Part shown: positions 6,122-8,422 of the stretch, one piece after another
Numbering within the stretch: position 1 is the stretch's first letter
How the letters are laid out: each line of letters starts with the position of its first letter
Source: an uncultured Bacillaceae bacterium
Lineage (GTDB): Bacteria; Bacillota; Bacilli; Caldalkalibacillales; Caldalkalibacillaceae
DNA length: 8,422 nucleotides
Reading direction: 5' to 3'
NCBI GenBank assembly: GCA_937967685.1
Contig: CALBTX010000092.1
Span: 1-8,422 of the forward strand
Translations under genes and position numbers: made by a program
Notes under the pieces: model-generated
Seen by the model: only the letters and a program-made list of their open reading frames with translations
Told to the model about the DNA's origin: nothing
Database searches by the model: none

Positions 6122-6187
6122 ATAAAAAGTGGGACTTGTCAGATTTTAACTTTGGATGATCGCCAAATAGAGCTGTTTTTTCAAGCG

Positions 6188-6194
6188 AAAGGAG
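6188..6194 (+). promoter_or_regulatory. Ribosome binding site that sets the oxidoreductase start
   Basis: AAAGGAG is followed after a single base by an ATG at 6196 and after 7 bases by an in-frame ATG at 6202. Only the second spacing is workable, so 6202 is taken as the start. Confidence 0.85.
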
Positions 6195-6201
6195 CATGTC
6201 C

Positions 6202-7536
6202 ATGATCAAACAGGCACTCTTGGAATGTGAAGAAAAAGGAAAACGAATTCAGGTCGCTTTCGTCGGTGCGGGGAGAATGGGAACCGGGGCCATCTGCCAG
6301 ATCAGTTTGATGAAGGGAATGCAAACGAGCGTCATTGCCGATTTAGATATTGACAAAGCTGTCAGGGCATTCGAGTTGTCCGGCTACAGGCGTGATGATG
6401 TCGTCATCACCAATCGTCTTTCTCAAGCTGCTGAAGCATTGATGCACGGAAAACCGGTGGTGACGGAAAATGCGGATCTCGTTGTTGAACTTGATGTCGA
6501 TGTTGTCGTGGATGCTACGGGCAGTCCAGAATTAGGTGCTCAAATCGCCTTCAAATCCATTCAAGCTCAAAAACATATCGTGATGTTGAATGTTGAAGGT
6601 GATGTCGTCATCGGTCCTTTGTTGCACAAAATGGCTCAAAATGCCGGGGTGGTCTATACCGTGGCTTCTGGTGATGAACCCGGCTTGATTTCCGAGTATT
6701 TTGACAGGTATACCGGCTTGGGGTTCGAGGTCGTTGCCGTGGGAAAAACACCATCCAGTCTCGGCTCCCTCGACCTCTATGCGACACCGGACAGTGTGGC
6801 GGATGATGCGCAAGAGTTGGGAGTCAATCCGCATTTTCTTGTGACGTTTCGAGATGCTACTAAAACGATGATTGAGATGGCATCAATCTCAAATTACACC
6901 GGCCTTGTGCCTGATGTGCGCGGCATGCACGGTCCGGTGGCTGGGATTTATGAAATACCTAAACTGTTTCGCTTGAAGAGCGAGGGCGGCATTCTCAATC
7001 GGCGCGGCGTCGTCGATTACGCACGGCCCTTAAAGACAGAGGATGGTCGGATTGACTTTTTGCGCAGTGTCACACCCGGGGTGTTCCTCGTCATTCGCAC
7101 GGAGCATCCACAGATTCAGGAAGACTTGAAATATTTTGATGTGATTGGTGAGGACGGGTATTATATTATGTATACGCCGTATCATTTAGTGACAAATGAA
7201 ATCCCGCTCTCGATCGCCTCAGCCGCATTATTCAACCATCCCACCGTCGTTCCCAAGCAAGGTTTGGTCACAGAAGTCATTGCCGCGGCTAAGCGAGACA
7301 TGAAGGCGGGTGAGATCATTGATGGCCCTGGAGGATTTACCATTTATGCGCTCAATGATCACTATCATATAGCTAAAGAAGAGAACATGGTTCCGCTAGG
7401 CCTTTTACCCGGTGCGAAATTGAAAAAAGATGTTAAGAAAGACCAAATCATCACCTATGATATGGTCGATCTTAAACAGGATACGATTTTATATCAATTG
7501 CGCCAGTTACAAGATGCCGGATTGGCCGGATTGTAA
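6202..7536 (+). CDS. SAF-domain NAD(P)-dependent oxidoreductase, DXR-like (DRL) family
   Basis: A 444-residue cytoplasmic dehydrogenase. The N-terminal Rossmann fold shows VAFVGAGRMGTG (Gly22, Gly24, Gly27 of the dinucleotide loop) and a VVVDATGSPELG strand-turn as in homoserine dehydrogenase NAD-binding domains. A central catalytic region includes TVASGDEPGLISEYFDRY and DVRGMHGPVAGIYEIPKLF. The C-terminal part from about residue 364 (KRDMKAGEIIDGPGGF, then LPLG-like and KKDQIITYDMVDL segments) is a SAF domain. This layout is that of the DRL family, whose Brucella founder makes methylerythritol phosphate from deoxyxylulose phosphate; most relatives are annotated only as homoserine dehydrogenase-like. 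Next to a TRAP operon a catabolic role on a hydroxy or oxo acid seems likelier than isoprenoid synthesis, but this is inference. The family call is firm, the reaction open. Its 3' end overlaps thpR by 30 bases, tail to tail. Confidence 0.82.
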   Translation: MIKQALLECEEKGKRIQVAFVGAGRMGTGAICQISLMKGMQTSVIADLDIDKAVRAFELSGYRRDDVVITNRLSQAAEALMHGKPVVTENADLVVELDVDVVVDATGSPELGAQIAFKSIQAQKHIVMLNVEGDVVIGPLLHKMAQNAGVVYTVASGDEPGLISEYFDRYTGLGFEVVAVGKTPSSLGSLDLYATPDSVADDAQELGVNPHFLVTFRDATKTMIEMASISNYTGLVPDVRGMHGPVAGIYEIPKLFRLKSEGGILNRRGVVDYARPLKTEDGRIDFLRSVTPGVFLVIRTEHPQIQEDLKYFDVIGEDGYYIMYTPYHLVTNEIPLSIASAALFNHPTVVPKQGLVTEVIAAAKRDMKAGEIIDGPGGFTIYALNDHYHIAKEENMVPLGLLPGAKLKKDVKKDQIITYDMVDLKQDTILYQLRQLQDAGLAGL

Positions 7537-8121
7537 GGCGTATTTGCGTACCGACTCGTACATAGGGATTTTCCCCAGATGTGTCTGGTACAGAACCATT
7601 TCCCTGACAGGCCAGTCGATGGGCTTCGTTTCGGGGAGATTGTACATCGCCAGCCGCTTATATGGGAAGTCGTTTTTCTGGTAGCGTTTGGCCAGGGTAA
7701 TATGCGGCCGGTACGGCCGTTGTTCCCGGGGAAATCCTATGGTTTCGAGTGAGATGGAGACATGGTGCTGTAAGCGCTGTAAGGCGTCCTTTTCCCCGCC
7801 GACATCCGCCCACAGAATTCGGGGGCGTTGGGGCTGGCCGAAAATATGCAGCCCGCCGATATTCAGGGTGAACGGTTTTGCTGGGGGAAGAGAGCGGGAC
7901 AGATGCTCTTTCACTTGTTCAACCTTCTCAGTCGGACAGCTGCCAAGAAAACGTAAGGTGATATGGTAGTCGGCAGGGTGTACCCATTTGCCGAACTGCC
8001 AATGTTTTCGTAATGTCTCCGACCATTCAGCCAGAACGGATTTGACTTTATTTGGCAGTGGGACGGCAATGAAGAAGTGAGGACACCTAGAGTCCGTCTG
8101 AGGATGCCTTAAATCCGTCAT
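7507..8121 (-). CDS. thpR: RNA 2',3'-cyclic phosphodiesterase (ThpR/LigT, 2H family)
   Basis: A 204-residue member of the 2H phosphoesterase superfamily. ThpR opens 2',3'-cyclic phosphates at RNA ends and in vitro can join tRNA half-molecules with a 2'-5' bond; its cellular role is poorly defined. The two catalytic HxTx motifs are clear: HITLRFLG with His53 and Thr55, and HITLAKRY with His140 and Thr142. The FFIAVPLP strand at 16-23 is the usual start of the domain, so about 14 residues at the N-terminus are extra. The ATG at 8121-8119 has GGGGTG (8134-8129) 7 bases upstream. The last nine codons and stop lie inside the end of the oxidoreductase gene on the other strand; they fall after the conserved core, so both proteins are probably intact. 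No terminator is seen between the convergent genes. Confidence 0.93.
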   Translation of the reverse strand: MTDLRHPQTDSRCPHFFIAVPLPNKVKSVLAEWSETLRKHWQFGKWVHPADYHITLRFLGSCPTEKVEQVKEHLSRSLPPAKPFTLNIGGLHIFGQPQRPRILWADVGGEKDALQRLQHHVSISLETIGFPREQRPYRPHITLAKRYQKNDFPYKRLAMYNLPETKPIDWPVREMVLYQTHLGKIPMYESVRKYALQSGQSGIL

Positions 8122-8318
8122 TTTCTAGCACCCCATTAATTATGTTCATGATAAGCATAAGGGCAACGATCTTTAAAATATGGGTATCCTTATAATACAC
8201 TAAATTCGGGAAGTCTTTCAGCTCTACAAGGGAACAAGCCGATCAAAGAGATCGGAGTATTCAGGGCAATAATGAGATGTGTAGCGTTGAATCTCAATAA
8301 TATGACAGGTGATTTAAG
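8122..8318. promoter_or_regulatory. Divergent promoter region between thpR and maf
   Basis: A consensus TATAAT at 8191-8196 reads toward maf but lacks a -35 hexamer at 16-18 bases. On the opposite strand TTGCCC (8166-8161), 16 bases and CATAAT (8144-8139) could drive thpR, although the start would fall almost on the ribosome site. A perfect 6-bp inverted repeat CCGATC/GATCGG (8239-8244, 8250-8255) lies in the putative maf leader with no T run after it. No gene is supported in this gap. Confidence 0.4.
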
Positions 8319-8422
8319 TTGCCACAAAGACAATATCCACTCGTTCTAGCTTCTTCCTCGCCGCGCCGTCAACAATTAATCGAATTGCTGGGTTTGCCTT
8401 ATGATATCGTTGTCAAGCCCGT
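8319..8422 (+). CDS. maf: Maf-family nucleoside triphosphate pyrophosphatase, N-terminus only
   Basis: The first 34 codons of a gene cut by the window edge. The sequence LVLASSSPRRQQLIELLG followed by YDIVVKP is the Maf signature: a beta strand ending in the phosphate-binding Ser-x-Ser-Pro-Arg-Arg loop. Maf proteins hydrolyse non-canonical or modified nucleoside triphosphates such as dTTP/UTP analogues, and in Bacillus overexpression blocks septum formation. The start must be the TTG at 8319, because a TGA at 8310 closes the frame just upstream; AGGTGAT at 8307-8313 serves as ribosome site. Catalytic residues further along are outside the window, so completeness cannot be judged. Confidence 0.92.
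   Translation, partial: MPQRQYPLVLASSSPRRQQLIELLGLPYDIVVKP

Larger units (their letters stand above)
5892..6201. other. 310-bp intergenic region between amidohydrolase and oxidoreductase
   Basis: No gene is supported here; the reverse-strand open frame over 5888-6079 has no family features and is AT-rich spacer. From left to right it holds an 11-base palindrome TCATTAAATGA (5904-5914), a weak AT-rich inverted repeat (5927-5934 with 5940-5947), the operon terminator (5981-6033), a T-rich stretch to about 6065, a candidate promoter with a helically phased direct repeat (6093-6123), a short TTTGG/CCAAA hairpin (6151-6167) and the ribosome site of the next gene. Confidence 0.7.

Noticed and set aside
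7430..7969. Forward-strand open frames across the 3' end of the oxidoreductase gene and thpR
   Set aside because: They run antisense to thpR, which has both catalytic HxTx motifs, and show no ribosome site or known motif.
8239..8255. CCGATC/GATCGG hairpin before maf as a riboswitch or attenuator
   Set aside because: Only 6 bp with a 5-base loop, no following T run, and no conserved riboswitch or T-box sequence around it.

Overview
The window looks like the chromosome of an endospore-forming, low-to-moderate GC Bacillaceae-type Firmicute. It carries gerE, a late mother-cell sporulation regulator, behind a sequence that fits a sigma-K promoter. Strong AGGAGG-type ribosome sites, several TTG starts and T-tailed intrinsic terminators fit the same group.

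Layout from left to right. (1) gerE (158-382), ending in a strong terminator. (2) A lone PLP-dependent fold-type-I aminotransferase (653-1867) with its own extended -10 promoter candidate. It is followed by a second terminator that is almost a copy of the gerE one; the copied stretch is about 42 bp and includes the last codons of gerE. (3) A TRAP transporter in the order dctQ-dctM-dctP (2008-4957), followed in the same direction by a nitrilase-superfamily amidohydrolase of N-carbamoyl-hydrolase type (5052-5891), closed by a long hairpin terminator. (4) A separately promoted SAF-domain NAD(P)-dependent oxidoreductase of the DXR-like (DRL)/homoserine-dehydrogenase-like family (6202-7536). (5) On the opposite strand, overlapping its 3' end by 30 bp, the housekeeping RNA 2',3'-cyclic phosphodiesterase thpR (8121-7507). 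(6) After a divergent intergenic region, the first 34 codons of maf, cut by the window edge.

The central block (about 650-7540) reads as an accessory catabolic module set among housekeeping and sporulation genes. My inference is that the TRAP system imports an organic acid, probably nitrogen-containing or carrying an amide or carbamoyl group. The amidohydrolase would release ammonia or the carbamoyl group, the aminotransferase would remove or exchange an amino group, and the DRL-like dehydrogenase would oxidise or reduce a later intermediate. The substrate cannot be read from sequence, and I do not recognise this exact gene combination as a characterised pathway. Small tandem duplications at the stop codons of dctM and dctP, and the duplicated gerE terminator, suggest local rearrangement during assembly of the module. 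No CRISPR array, insertion sequence, tRNA, rRNA or phage gene was seen.
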